A stretch of 64,000 nucleotides of DNA from positions 1,178,001 to 1,242,000 of the forward strand of contig NZ_JABAOB010000001.1 in the NCBI RefSeq assembly GCF_012726295.1, in the 5' to 3' direction. The position numbers and the translations under genes were made by a program. The stretch comes from Chitinophaga sp. Ak27 (GTDB taxonomy: Bacteria; Bacteroidota; Bacteroidia; Chitinophagales; Chitinophagaceae). Positions within the stretch are counted from its first letter, which is position 1. The number at the start of each line of letters is the position of its first letter. Under the pieces are notes generated by a model, which saw nothing but the letters and a program-made list of their open reading frames with translations, did not search any database and was not told the origin of the DNA. Below, piece after piece: positions 1-8,445 of this stretch.

Positions 1-445
1 CATGCTTGGTTTCTGACAACACAAAGAGGCTACGGATCTTATAGATATTATCAAGTCGCGATAATTTCGTGAGGTTAAACACTTCATAGGCCTCCATGTC
101 TGCTACCAGCACTTTCAGCAGGTAGTCGAACTGCCCGTTCATTTTGTAACACTCCATCACCTCCGGAAAAGAGTTGATCTTTTGCTCAAACGACAGCAGG
201 CGGTCGTGTCCATGCTCCTTCAGCGTAACGCTGGTATAGGCCACCAGGTTCTTACCCAACTTATGTTTATTGAGTACGGCAATATATCGCTGGATATAGC
301 CTTCTGCCTCCAGCCGTTTTACTCTTTCAAATATAGAAGTAACAGACTTACCTAACCGGGAAGCAATCTCTTTATTGGTTGTCCTGGCATCTTCCTGCAA
401 TATGTCCATTATACACATATCAATCTGGTCAGGTATGAAAGTCAT
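1..445 (-). CDS. Lrp/AsnC-family transcriptional regulator (3' part outside window)
   Basis: Reading leftwards from the ATG at 445 gives 148 codons open to the window edge, so the C-terminus is missing. The N-terminus (MTFIPDQIDMCIMDILQEDA, then TTNKEIASRLGKSVTSIFER) is the winged helix-turn-helix of Lrp/AsnC proteins. It is followed by the beta-rich effector domain (VAYTSVTLKEHG, FDYLLKVLVADMEAYEVF), the RAM/AsnC ligand domain that forms dimers and octamers and binds amino acids. The full family length is about 150-160 aa, so only a few residues are lost. It is divergent from the PEP synthase gene across 209 bp, and regulators of this family often control the divergent neighbour. That target is inference; I found no clear operator. 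Confidence 0.9.
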   Translation of the reverse strand, partial: MTFIPDQIDMCIMDILQEDARTTNKEIASRLGKSVTSIFERVKRLEAEGYIQRYIAVLNKHKLGKNLVAYTSVTLKEHGHDRLLSFEQKINSFPEVMECYKMNGQFDYLLKVLVADMEAYEVFNLTKLSRLDNIYKIRSLFVLSETKH

Positions 446-654
446 GGGCGTATTTTTATCAAAAATAGGAATATGGCTACTGATTCAGAAAAAAAGTCTG
501 TTATAAGCATCCTTTTTAGTTTTCTTTTCGCTTTTGTCCGAATCCTTATCGTGGCACCGTTACATGGTCTAATTTGCTGGTAACAAAAACACAACCACGT
601 TCGGAAGACTTAAGTTATCCTTCCATATTTTTTATTCACTAAACTCATTTTTAC

Positions 655-3069
655 ATGAGAGAAAGTATTGTACTGCCGCTTGAAGCGGTGGGCATGGACG
701 CTATTGCCCTGGTAGGAGGCAAATCGGCCTCATTGGGCGAAATGATTGCTAACCTCTCCAAAGCCGGCGTAGCGGTGCCTTCCGGGTTTGCCATCACCAC
801 CAACGCTTACTACGAATTCATGAAACAAAGCGGGCTGGAAGAATTTATTGCAGAACAGGTGGCTACCGTCGATTTCAATGATATCATTACCCTCCGCCGG
901 GCGGGGCAAAAAATCAGGCAAGCCATCAGCAGCACCCGGTTTCCCCATGAACTCAGCCAGGAAATTATTGCCGCCTACTATGCCCTGTCGCAGCAATACG
1001 GGCAAGACCAGACCGACGTGGCCGTGAGATCTTCCGCTACTGCGGAAGACCTTCCCGATGCATCCTTTGCGGGTCAACAGGAAACTTTCCTCAACGTAAG
1101 GGGCCCCGCAGCATTGATCGATGCCGTAAGAAACTGTTTCGCTTCCCTGTTCACCGACCGTGCTATCAGCTATCGCCGCAACTTTGGATACGACGATTTC
1201 AGCATAGGCTTATCTGTATGCGTACAGAAAATGGTACGTGCCGACCTGGGCGCTTCCGGGGTAGCTTTTTCTCTCGACACAGAATCCGGGTTTAAAGATG
1301 TAGTGGTAATCAACGGCTCCTGGGGGCTGGGAGAAATGGTGGTGCAGGGCGCCATATCCCCTGATGAATTTATCGTATTCAAGCCTTGTATGCAGGAAGG
1401 ATACACCCCCATTATTGAGAAAAAAATGGGCGTGAAGGATAAGAAAATGGTGTACGGCGAAAGCAGCGATCAACGCACCAGGATTATCCCGGTGGAGAAA
1501 AAGCAGCAACACCACTTCTGTTTAAATGATAGGCAAATCATGCAACTCGCCACGTGGGTACGTTGTATTGAAGACTACTACTCTGAAAAGAAAGGACGCT
1601 GGTGTCCAATGGATATAGAATGGGCGGTAGATGGACTTACTAATGAACTGTATATCGTACAGGCCCGTCCGGAAACCATCCACTCCCGGAAAGATCATAA
1701 CCAGATATCTTCTTTTGCCATTCACCATAATGGCTCCCTGCCTAAAGTATTGCTGAAAGGCATCGCCGTAGGCGATAAAATTGCCGCCGGCAAAGTAAAT
1801 ATTCTCTTTTCCCTCGACAACCGTTTAATTACAGGCAGTGAATTTAAACCCGGCGACATCCTGGTCACCGACATGACAGATCCCGACTGGGAGCCTATCA
1901 TGAAAATGGCTTCCGCTATCGTTACCAACAAGGGCGGGCGTACCTGCCACGCGGCTATCGTAGCCCGTGAAATGGGCATACCTGCCATTGTTGGCTGCGG
2001 CGATGCTACAGAAAGACTCAATGCCGGCCAGGAAATCACTGTCAGCTGCGCAGAAGGCAGCGACGGGATTGTATATGAACATATACTTCCCTTCCGGGAA
2101 AACCACCTGGACCTGTCTACCCTCCCGGCTATTCGCACACCGCTGATGCTGAACGTAGGTTCTCCCGGCATGGCCTTCTCTTTTACCCACCTGCCCAACA
2201 AAGGCGTGGGACTGGCCCGGGAAGAATTTATTATCAACAACTACATCAAAGTGCATCCGCTGGCACTGCTCAAACACAAAGAGCTCAATGACCCGGAACT
2301 GTCGGCACAGATTGCACAGCTGATGCAGGGATATGACAACGAAGCAGACTTCTTCGTGAGTAAACTGGCTTACGGCATTGGAAAAATTGCCGCCGCCTTC
2401 TACCCTGAGAAAGTCATCGTTCGCTTCTCTGATTTCAAAAGCAACGAGTATTTCAACCTCTTAGGAGGTAAATACTTTGAGCCCACAGAAGAAAATCCCA
2501 TGATTGGCTGGAGAGGCGCTTCCCGCTACTATTCCGCCCAATACAAGCCTGCTTTTGAACTGGAATGCAAAGCCATTCAAAAAGTAAGACAAACCATGGG
2601 GCTTAAAAATGTAGTAGTAATGATCCCATTCTGCCGGACTATAGAAGAACTGCAGGCGGTGCTGGCCACCATGGAATCGTTCGGACTACGCCGTGGCGAA
2701 CACGGTCTGGAAGTATACCTGATGGCAGAATTGCCTTCCAATATTATGATGGCGGAAGAATTTGCCGCCCTCATAGACGGCTTCTCGATAGGATCTAATG
2801 ATCTGACACAGCTCACACTTGGTCTCGACAGGGATTCCTCCCTTGTGGCCAATATTTATAACGAGCGCAATCCGGCAGTGCTACGCATGATCACCCACCT
2901 GATACAGGTAGCTAAACGTATGAAGGTAAAAGTAGGTATCTGCGGACAAGGGCCTTCCGACTTCCCGGATTTCACTAAATTCCTGGTATCACAGGGAATT
3001 GATAGTATTTCAGTTACACCAGATGCCGTCATAAAAACGGTGATGGCGATTCACGAGGCGGAGAAATAA
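655..3069 (+). CDS. ppsA: Phosphoenolpyruvate synthase (pyruvate, water dikinase)
   Basis: Converts pyruvate, ATP and water to phosphoenolpyruvate, AMP and phosphate, the entry step for gluconeogenesis from pyruvate; cytosolic. At 804 aa it is close to the roughly 790 aa of E. coli PpsA. The order of domains is the expected one: N-terminal ATP-binding PPDK domain (GGKSASLGEM near residue 22; VRSSATAEDLPDASFAGQQE near 123; PMDIEWAVDG), the swivelling phosphohistidine domain (GGRTCHAAIVAREMGIPAIVG region with the phosphorylated His at about 432), and the C-terminal PEP/pyruvate TIM barrel (GFSIGSNDLTQLTLGLDRD, then ICGQGPSD with catalytic Cys at about 763). All key residues are present, so it should be active. 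It stands alone, divergent from an Lrp-type gene, and ends at a strong terminator. Confidence 0.97.
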   Translation: MRESIVLPLEAVGMDAIALVGGKSASLGEMIANLSKAGVAVPSGFAITTNAYYEFMKQSGLEEFIAEQVATVDFNDIITLRRAGQKIRQAISSTRFPHELSQEIIAAYYALSQQYGQDQTDVAVRSSATAEDLPDASFAGQQETFLNVRGPAALIDAVRNCFASLFTDRAISYRRNFGYDDFSIGLSVCVQKMVRADLGASGVAFSLDTESGFKDVVVINGSWGLGEMVVQGAISPDEFIVFKPCMQEGYTPIIEKKMGVKDKKMVYGESSDQRTRIIPVEKKQQHHFCLNDRQIMQLATWVRCIEDYYSEKKGRWCPMDIEWAVDGLTNELYIVQARPETIHSRKDHNQISSFAIHHNGSLPKVLLKGIAVGDKIAAGKVNILFSLDNRLITGSEFKPGDILVTDMTDPDWEPIMKMASAIVTNKGGRTCHAAIVAREMGIPAIVGCGDATERLNAGQEITVSCAEGSDGIVYEHILPFRENHLDLSTLPAIRTPLMLNVGSPGMAFSFTHLPNKGVGLAREEFIINNYIKVHPLALLKHKELNDPELSAQIAQLMQGYDNEADFFVSKLAYGIGKIAAAFYPEKVIVRFSDFKSNEYFNLLGGKYFEPTEENPMIGWRGASRYYSAQYKPAFELECKAIQKVRQTMGLKNVVVMIPFCRTIEELQAVLATMESFGLRRGEHGLEVYLMAELPSNIMMAEEFAALIDGFSIGSNDLTQLTLGLDRDSSLVANIYNERNPAVLRMITHLIQVAKRMKVKVGICGQGPSDFPDFTKFLVSQGIDSISVTPDAVIKTVMAIHEAEK

Positions 3070-3112
3070 TACACCAAAACAATCGCGCTGATGCAATGCA
3101 GCCCAATTAACG

Positions 3113-3144
3113 AGGACCGGTATCAATATACCGGTCCTTTTTCC
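3113..3144 (+). terminator. Intrinsic terminator of ppsA
   Basis: Perfect 11-bp stem AGGACCGGTAT / ATACCGGTCCT with a CAAT loop followed by a run of five T, 44 bp after the ppsA stop codon. Confidence 0.9.
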
Positions 3145-3252
3145 TATCAACGATTATCATTTCATCTGTTCCTACTATCACAAAATCCATGCTTTATACC
3201 ACAAAAGTAAAGAGGAAGGAATACCTGCATATAAGCAGCAATATTCATTTAC

Positions 3253-3270
3253 ATAGGTAACACTACCTAT
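3253..3270 (+). promoter_or_regulatory. 18-bp palindromic operator, site A1
   Basis: Perfect inverted repeat ATAGGTA-ACAC-TACCTAT. It differs at one base of 18 from the site at 30058-30075. It lies 70.5 bp (centre) upstream of the TAGTTTTG box in front of the small exported protein gene. An isolated half-site TACCTAT also occurs at 3303-3309. The 307-bp gap 3070-3376 holds only the ppsA terminator, these sites and the promoter. Confidence 0.75.
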
Positions 3271-3287
3271 ATGGCAACATTACCCAG
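3270..3287 (+). promoter_or_regulatory. Degenerate copy of the palindromic operator, site A2
   Basis: TATGGCA-ACAT-TACCCAG directly abuts site A1. It keeps the GGCA/TACC core and the 4-bp spacer of the motif. Its centre (3278.5) is 53.5 bp upstream of the first base of the TAGTTTTG -7 box, the same spacing seen at sites B and C, which is the main reason for calling it. Confidence 0.55.
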
Positions 3288-3331
3288 GTAAATGAACACT
3301 ATTACCTATGCGCCTTACCTTTTGCTATCCC

Positions 3332-3339
3332 TAGTTTTG
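3332..3339 (+). promoter_or_regulatory. Bacteroidota -7 promoter box for the 3377 gene
   Basis: TAGTTTTG is an exact match to TAnnTTTG, 37 bp before the ATG at 3377. No good -33 TTTG lies at the usual distance, which fits a promoter that depends on an activator. Confidence 0.6.
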
Positions 3340-3376
3340 TGTACGTTAATATTTTCCATATACACAACAACAGGAC

Positions 3377-3754
3377 ATGAAAAAATTACTCACCATCAGC
3401 ATCGTGTTGACACTGGCAGCCTGGCTGATGTGGGAACGGAAGCCTGCCACGGTGTCCGATCCCAACCTCCTGTTTTCACAGCAGGAAATGAAAAAAACAT
3501 ATGTGGAAATAGTAGAGATAAAAGAAATGTCTGGCGAGGTAAGGGAAGGCTATAAGCGGGGGCTAATGAAGCTGCTGAACGAGATGAAAGAAGTAGACTT
3601 CGGCGCCGAGCTTAAAGATGGCGTCCGCAATAAGAACGTATTTGTAAACCCCGAATACGAAAAGAAGCCTTACATCTGGAAAATGTGCTACTGTGCGGCT
3701 CCGAAGCTACGCACACCGTACAGCAATTTTTTTTACAGTGGAGCCAGGAACTGA
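3377..3754 (+). CDS. Small exported protein of unknown function
   Basis: The 125-aa product starts with a signal peptide or membrane anchor (MKKLLTISIVLTLAAWLMW) and continues as a charged, mostly helical segment (EMKKTYVEIVEIKEMSGEVR, GYKRGLMKLLNEMKEVDFGA). The C-terminus is irregular (MCYCAAPKLRTPYSNFFYSG) and may reflect degradation or a late frameshift. I recognise no family. I prefer the ATG at 3377 over an overlapping frame starting at 3292, because it is preceded by ACAGGA, has a signal peptide and sits 37 bp behind a TAnnTTTG box. Two copies of the 18-bp palindrome upstream link it to the lipoprotein and hemerythrin-like genes at 29.4-30.7 kb. It converges on the LytTR gene with only 8 bp between the stops. 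Confidence 0.6.
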   Translation: MKKLLTISIVLTLAAWLMWERKPATVSDPNLLFSQQEMKKTYVEIVEIKEMSGEVREGYKRGLMKLLNEMKEVDFGAELKDGVRNKNVFVNPEYEKKPYIWKMCYCAAPKLRTPYSNFFYSGARN

Positions 3755-3762
3755 ATTAATGC

Positions 3763-4458
3763 CTACCTCGGCATATTGATCACCTCCAGGAATTGTTTCA
3801 AATAGGCGTCCCCGATAGGAATGCTGTGAGGGCCGGTAAAAATACGTTGTCTTTCTATGCTGTCTATTTTATCCAAAGAGATAATATACGACTTATGCAC
3901 CCTGAAAAACCGGAAAGGCGCCAGGATTTCCTCGAAACTGCGCAGGTTCTGCAAGGTGAGTATTTTCTGGCGACTGGTTTGTATCGCCACGTAGTTGCGA
4001 AGCGCTTCCACGAAGAGAATATCTTTCAGGTCTACACGCACTATACGCTTGTCGGTGCGTACAAAAATATAATCAGTGCCGGCGGGCTGGGATATGGCGG
4101 GTGTACTTTTTGCCAGCACCCGCTGTACTGCCCGCGCAAAGCGGTCGAATGATACTGGTTTCAGGAGATAGTCTACCGCCTCCCGGTCAAATCCTTCCAC
4201 AGCATACTCGTCATATGCCGATACGATCACAATCTGCAAGCCCGCAGGCGCCAGCTGCATCAGCTCTATCCCACTAAGCTCCTGCATCTGGATATCCAGG
4301 AATACCACATCAACTTTCTCCTGCTTCAGAAACTGCAATGCTTCCAATGGATGATGAAAGGCTTTCAACAGCTGAAGGTCCGGCGTTTTATTGATAAACG
4401 ACACCAATACCTGGGCCGCCAATGGTTCATCATCTACCACTATACACTTTAAAGCCAT
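3763..4458 (-). CDS. LytTR-family response regulator
   Basis: 231-aa cytosolic DNA-binding regulator. Residues 1-120 form a receiver domain with the acidic pair (VVDDEP) and phospho-acceptor Asp55 in VVFLDIQM, then a conserved Lys in YLLKPVSFDRFARA. Residues about 130-231 are a LytTR DNA-binding domain (IFVRTDKRIVRVDLKDILFV, RNYVAIQTSRQKILT, FFRVHKSYIISLDKIDSIER). It is the last gene of a three-gene operon: the kinase stop is at 4463 and the start codon at 4458. The partner is the sensor kinase immediately upstream. Binding sites of LytTR proteins in Bacteroidota are poorly defined and I could not assign one. Confidence 0.93.
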   Translation of the reverse strand: MALKCIVVDDEPLAAQVLVSFINKTPDLQLLKAFHHPLEALQFLKQEKVDVVFLDIQMQELSGIELMQLAPAGLQIVIVSAYDEYAVEGFDREAVDYLLKPVSFDRFARAVQRVLAKSTPAISQPAGTDYIFVRTDKRIVRVDLKDILFVEALRNYVAIQTSRQKILTLQNLRSFEEILAPFRFFRVHKSYIISLDKIDSIERQRIFTGPHSIPIGDAYLKQFLEVINMPR

Positions 4459-4462
4459 ATCA

Positions 4463-5524
4463 TTACCAGTTAATCACTAAGTTACTATAATATTCATTGC
4501 CTGAATCCCGGATCTCCAGCTGGTGACGCCCCGGGTAAATCAATTGCAACCGTTTCTTCACATTATCCAACCCGATTCCGCCGGTTTTATCCCGCTGATG
4601 GCCGGAAATATGGTTATGCACCCGGAATACCAATTGTTGATCACTACACTCCAGCGTTATAGTAACGGGCATTTCCGGCCGGTTACTCACTCCATGTTTA
4701 AAAGCATTTTCTACAAAAGGTACCAGCAATAAAGGCGCTATCTGCTTATCCGGCAACCGAGCCGGGATATTAAACACGGCCCCCGCTTCACAACCGGTAC
4801 GGAGGCGCTGCAAGGTTACAAAATCCTGCAGATAATGGATTTCAGCGGACACCGGTCCACGGTAGTCAATATCAGAAGGCTGATCCACCATGTACGACAG
4901 CAGGTCTGTCAGCGTTTTATTGGCCTTTACCACTTCCGGCGACCCCATCAACGCCAGGGAGTAAATGCTGTTTAAACTATTGATCAGGAAATGTGAGTTT
5001 AACTGCATCTTCAGAAATCCTGACTCTGCCTGTAGTTGCTGCTTTTGCAAAATAGCTCTGCGTTTATCTTCTGCCAGCCACCATATAAAAAAACGGTAGA
5101 AAAAAGCAGCCAGCACCACCAATACCCCGCTCCATAAACTGCTAATAGCGTACTCCGTGGCAGTAACGTATATATCTACCCGTTGCCTGTTTTCTATACG
5201 ATACCCACGGTATAGTACATCTTTCGGAAAACAACCAGCAGCAATGGTATATTTTATGATAACGAACCCGGCAAATACCGGTAACAACTTCCCGACAAAA
5301 GATTTCCAGTTCCTGTTTTGCAGGAATGGGGTAACTACCCATCGCAGGTAAATATAAAACTGGGCAAAGTTGATCAGGCCAAATACACCATCGTTAATGT
5401 TGATATTGCGCATACTTTCCGCTGTATAATTTCTTAACAGCAAAAAGCTACCTACATACATTAATAGCATCCATACCAGCAGCAGGAGCAAAAATTCACG
5501 GATATGTGTACGCGTTCTATCCAT
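4463..5524 (-). CDS. LytS/YehU-type sensor histidine kinase, intact
   Basis: 353-aa inner-membrane kinase. Four hydrophobic segments occupy about residues 9-30, 46-65, 80-98 and 128-150. The dimerisation/phosphorylation motif LKMQLNSHFLINSLNSIYSL is of the His_kinase type (PF06580), with His178. The ATPase domain has the N-box VPFVENAFKHGVS and the glycine box GGIGLDNVKKRL. No large extracytoplasmic sensor domain is present, so the signal is probably sensed in the membrane. The start overlaps the end of the upstream degenerate paralogue by 8 bp, which indicates translational coupling. It should phosphorylate the LytTR regulator that follows. Confidence 0.92.
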   Translation of the reverse strand: MDRTRTHIREFLLLLLVWMLLMYVGSFLLLRNYTAESMRNININDGVFGLINFAQFYIYLRWVVTPFLQNRNWKSFVGKLLPVFAGFVIIKYTIAAGCFPKDVLYRGYRIENRQRVDIYVTATEYAISSLWSGVLVVLAAFFYRFFIWWLAEDKRRAILQKQQLQAESGFLKMQLNSHFLINSLNSIYSLALMGSPEVVKANKTLTDLLSYMVDQPSDIDYRGPVSAEIHYLQDFVTLQRLRTGCEAGAVFNIPARLPDKQIAPLLLVPFVENAFKHGVSNRPEMPVTITLECSDQQLVFRVHNHISGHQRDKTGGIGLDNVKKRLQLIYPGRHQLEIRDSGNEYYSNLVINW

Positions 5525-6512
5525 GGTCGGGAAACAGCCGAATATGTTGATGAATGCTTTTTTGATGGGGCGCCGCGAGTGATAATGCTACCACGTGTTC
5601 ACTGCAAGTCAATTCAATGGTAATAGAACCGGCTACCTCGTTCCATTGCTGCAAACCAGCTTCCAGGAACTGTTGCAGGCGTAGCCCTTCAATAGTACCC
5701 AGCGAAGCTTCACCCACGGTATGTAGCTGCAGGAGTTGCTGAGGATGAAGTAAGTTGCGTAGTTCCACATAACGTTCAAAGTGAGTTAATTCCTTTTTTA
5801 AAGGCACCCTTTCCTTCTCCAGGGCTTTATCATACAACATGTATCGCAACAGGTCAGACAAGATCAGAATAGCCTTGGTACCTTCGTGTTCTCGTTTTTG
5901 CTCATCTTCCAGCACGGGGGTGAGTAGTTGCAAATGATGCAACAACTGCCTGGACCCTTCCTGCATGCGATCATACCTGGAGCGGGCCTGCGTAGCCGCT
6001 GTAGCCAGCATCCTGTCTTCCGGCTCAGTATTGCGCCATTGCAGGAAAAGCCGGTAGCCATAGGCCAGCAGCGATACTCCCAGTCCAGTTCTGATGGTAG
6101 CTGGCAAGTATTCCCGGAAGGACATATAGATTTTAGGCACGCCGGTTAACGCGATCATCCGTTGTAATATCTGGTCGGGGAACAAGTAATAGCCCACGAG
6201 GAACTTAATCACTGCAAACAATAATATTATCAACAACGTACCCACTACCCCTTTGGCGTACTGGCGCTGCTTTACCGGCGATGGTAACCAGGTAAACACC
6301 AACACATAAAAAAGGTGAAAATTGATAAATCCATAGGCGACATCATGCACTAACACCCATTTCAGCCCAACAGCAGAAGGCCAGTTGACCCGCAGCTGGG
6401 GAAACGCGTATAGTCCCAATAACGCCATCCAAATGGCGAGATGTATGAAATAACGATATGACGATTTCAATAATATCATTGTTAACAGGGCTGAAGATAC
6501 TATATGCCGCAA
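5517..6512 (-). CDS. Degenerate LytS-like kinase paralogue (probable pseudokinase)
   Basis: 331 aa with the same layout as the following kinase: four membrane segments (YFIHLAIWMALLGLYAF; VAYGFINFHLFYVLVFTW; VVGTLLIILLFAVIKFLVGY; RTGLGVSLLAYGYRLFL) and a cytoplasmic part. The expected HFLfNsLN phosphorylation motif is replaced by GSRQLLHHLQLLTPVLED. The N-box (VENAFKHG in the partner) is replaced by QFLEAGLQQWNEVAG, and no glycine box is left. I therefore expect no kinase activity. The intact reading frame and 8-bp overlap with the active kinase suggest a retained role, such as a heterodimer partner or sensor. An alternative start is Met12. The 254 bp upstream (6513-6766) hold only a small hairpin (6649-6664) and no recognisable promoter. 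Confidence 0.8.
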   Translation of the reverse strand: MRHIVSSALLTMILLKSSYRYFIHLAIWMALLGLYAFPQLRVNWPSAVGLKWVLVHDVAYGFINFHLFYVLVFTWLPSPVKQRQYAKGVVGTLLIILLFAVIKFLVGYYLFPDQILQRMIALTGVPKIYMSFREYLPATIRTGLGVSLLAYGYRLFLQWRNTEPEDRMLATAATQARSRYDRMQEGSRQLLHHLQLLTPVLEDEQKREHEGTKAILILSDLLRYMLYDKALEKERVPLKKELTHFERYVELRNLLHPQQLLQLHTVGEASLGTIEGLRLQQFLEAGLQQWNEVAGSITIELTCSEHVVALSLAAPHQKSIHQHIRLFPDHG

Positions 6513-6766
6513 AGGTTTCGCTATAAAAATCCGCTTATTTTTTTCGTCCTTCCCATTGGCTGGTTCGTACTTTTAAAAAGGCAGGTCATACAAGATTTTA
6601 CGTCCTCAGTGGCGGGCCTCTGCAGCTAACTGGCCTACAACGCGTTCATCCCTTTCAAAAGGGAGAATGTACATAAACGTACCCTGTATGTCCATTATTC
6701 GCGGCGGGATATACCCGGCGCTGTATTTTGCTGCTACGTTCATAATAACTTAAATCACTACCAATA

Positions 6767-8008
6767 ATGAAGAAAGCAGTTCTTGCCTTATCTATGCCAC
6801 TGGCCATGCTGGCCACACCTGCCGCCTTGCTGGCACAGCAAAACAATGTGGTAAAATCCATTACTGTTCATGGTAAAGTAGCGTTTACAGATCCCAAAGT
6901 GGAAGTCAACAAAGTATGGTTATCCAAGGACAACTTCAGCGGTAAGCCACAAGTGGTGGACTCCTGCGTACTGGGAAAAGACAATACCTTCACTTTTAAA
7001 ATCAAACAGGATCACCAGGGCATCTACAGCATAGACGCGCTGCATTGGGACCACGCCACCTTCTGGAGCGATGCCGATGTGAAAGTGGAAATGAGGGGAT
7101 ATGATACCGCTTTCTTTAAAGTAAAAGTTCCGCACTACAACTATGTGGATGGATCTTATGACAACAACTACATCAACCTGTCGGTACTGAACAACGAATT
7201 ATACTACCGCCGCATGATAGATGAATACAATATGGAGTATTACGCCAAAAAATACGCAGACAAGGATACTACCTGGTTTGATTATATGAAAAATCACAAG
7301 AAGTATAATCCTATGCGTGAAGATGTCAATCAACGCGAGGAAATACTGAACCGTGCCTATGCCGACAGACCCGTAATGGTATATGGTTTGCGAGGGATGG
7401 CCAGCACAGAGTCGTCTGCGCAGTATGACAAAGCCATGGCCGCATTGGAAAAACTGATTATCCGTTATCCATGGTTAACAGAAGCCAAACAATTAAAGCA
7501 AACCATTATTACCAACCGCGCACAAGCCATGAAGCTGAAAACCGGGCAGCCCATGCCTGCTGTGAAATACCCGGATGCCAACGGTTCACTTGCCGGACTG
7601 GAAAAATACAAAGGTAAATACCTGCTGGTAGATTTCTGGGCAAGCTGGTGCGGTCCTTGCCGCCAGGCTATTCCAAAAGTGAAAGAACTATACGAAGCTT
7701 ATCACGCTAAAGGCTTCGATGTGGTAAGCATCTCTATAGATACCGATAAAAATGCCTGGAGAAAAGCCATGAAGGAGGAAGAAATGCCCTGGGAACAACT
7801 GCTCAGCGACAACAAAGATAAAACGATGGAGCAGTTCCAGTTTTCCGGTATTCCTACCTTGTACCTGGTAGATACAGAAGGAAAAATTATGGAGCGTTTC
7901 ACCGGGTTCGGTACTGATACCGAAACTAAAATTAAAGAGGTGATTTCCCGCGGCACCAAAGCCAGCGCTCCTAAAGCCGCCGCTGCCATGCCTATGAGCA
8001 GCTTCTAA
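6767..8008 (+). CDS. TlpA/ResA-like thiol-disulfide oxidoreductase with N-terminal DUF4369-like domain
   Basis: 413-aa exported protein with a signal peptide (MKKAVLALSMPLAMLATPAA, cleavage near ALLAQQ). Residues about 30-130 resemble the DUF4369 beta domain that precedes many Bacteroidota thioredoxins; 130-255 are a helical linker. Residues 260-400 are an AhpC/TSA-Redoxin thioredoxin fold with LLVDFWASWCGPCRQAIPKV, redox cysteines Cys295 and Cys298, and the cis-Pro motif SGIPTLYLVD. It probably reduces or rearranges disulfides in periplasmic proteins or cytochrome c maturation. The C-terminus is Ala-rich. It is monocistronic and followed by a terminator. Confidence 0.92.
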   Translation: MKKAVLALSMPLAMLATPAALLAQQNNVVKSITVHGKVAFTDPKVEVNKVWLSKDNFSGKPQVVDSCVLGKDNTFTFKIKQDHQGIYSIDALHWDHATFWSDADVKVEMRGYDTAFFKVKVPHYNYVDGSYDNNYINLSVLNNELYYRRMIDEYNMEYYAKKYADKDTTWFDYMKNHKKYNPMREDVNQREEILNRAYADRPVMVYGLRGMASTESSAQYDKAMAALEKLIIRYPWLTEAKQLKQTIITNRAQAMKLKTGQPMPAVKYPDANGSLAGLEKYKGKYLLVDFWASWCGPCRQAIPKVKELYEAYHAKGFDVVSISIDTDKNAWRKAMKEEEMPWEQLLSDNKDKTMEQFQFSGIPTLYLVDTEGKIMERFTGFGTDTETKIKEVISRGTKASAPKAAAAMPMSSF

Positions 8009-8033
8009 GCTGGCAAAAACCAACCACTTATAT

Positions 8034-8070
8034 AAAAGGACGTCTCAAAAATAAATGAGACGTCCTTTTT
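8034..8070 (+). terminator. Intrinsic terminator of the thioredoxin gene
   Basis: 14-bp stem AAAAGGACGTCTCA / TGAGACGTCCTTTT with an 8-nt A-rich loop and a trailing T run, 26 bp after the stop codon. Confidence 0.9.
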
Positions 8071-8250
8071 ACACTTTAAAAATACCCAACTGATTTGGGC
8101 GGCCAACAGATCTCGCCATTTAGTCAAGCACTTTCCTGTAAAGGGTTCCCCGTTTTAAAAATATTTCCCTCTCCCCACTACGTAGTTTGTTCTTCACAAA
8201 CGTATTACTCTATCAGCTGTACATAATGTGAAACAATGTTGAATAAATGA

Positions 8251-8312
8251 TTGATCAAGTTTATCAAATAAACTATCAATCGGAAAACCGACACACAGCC
8301 CTTCGGGGGCTG
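8251..8312 (+). other. Run of three hairpins in the leader of the GH74-like gene
   Basis: The 437-bp gap 8009-8445 holds the terminator above and then this structured stretch. Hairpin 1 is TTGAT-(CA)-AGTTTAT-CAA-ATAAACT-ATCAA (8251-8279), hairpin 2 is CGG-AAAA-CCG (8281-8290), and hairpin 3 is CAGCCC-TTCGG-GGGCTG (8296-8312). No T run follows, so it is not a simple terminator. A competing pairing of CTATC..CGG (8273-8283) with CCGATAG (8315-8321) is possible. It matches no riboswitch class I know; a structured 5' leader is the most I can claim. Confidence 0.4.
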
Positions 8313-8445
8313 TTCCCGATAGCCTGTTACCATACTTCCAACCTTCGATTTTAATGACACGTGCAGGGTGACATCGAGACGTCTGTTACGCTTCGTCATG
8401 AAAACATCGGCCAGGATCATTTTAAAAAACCCTTATAATTCCACT

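Noticed and set aside
3292-3555. 87-codon plus-strand frame overlapping the small exported protein
   Set aside because: It begins inside the operator/promoter region and its product has no recognisable features after the first hydrophobic stretch. The frame from 3377 has a signal peptide and lies behind a promoter box.
8296-8312. Terminator at CAGCCC-TTCGG-GGGCTG
   Set aside because: A stable hairpin but without a following T run on either strand; kept only as part of a structured leader.
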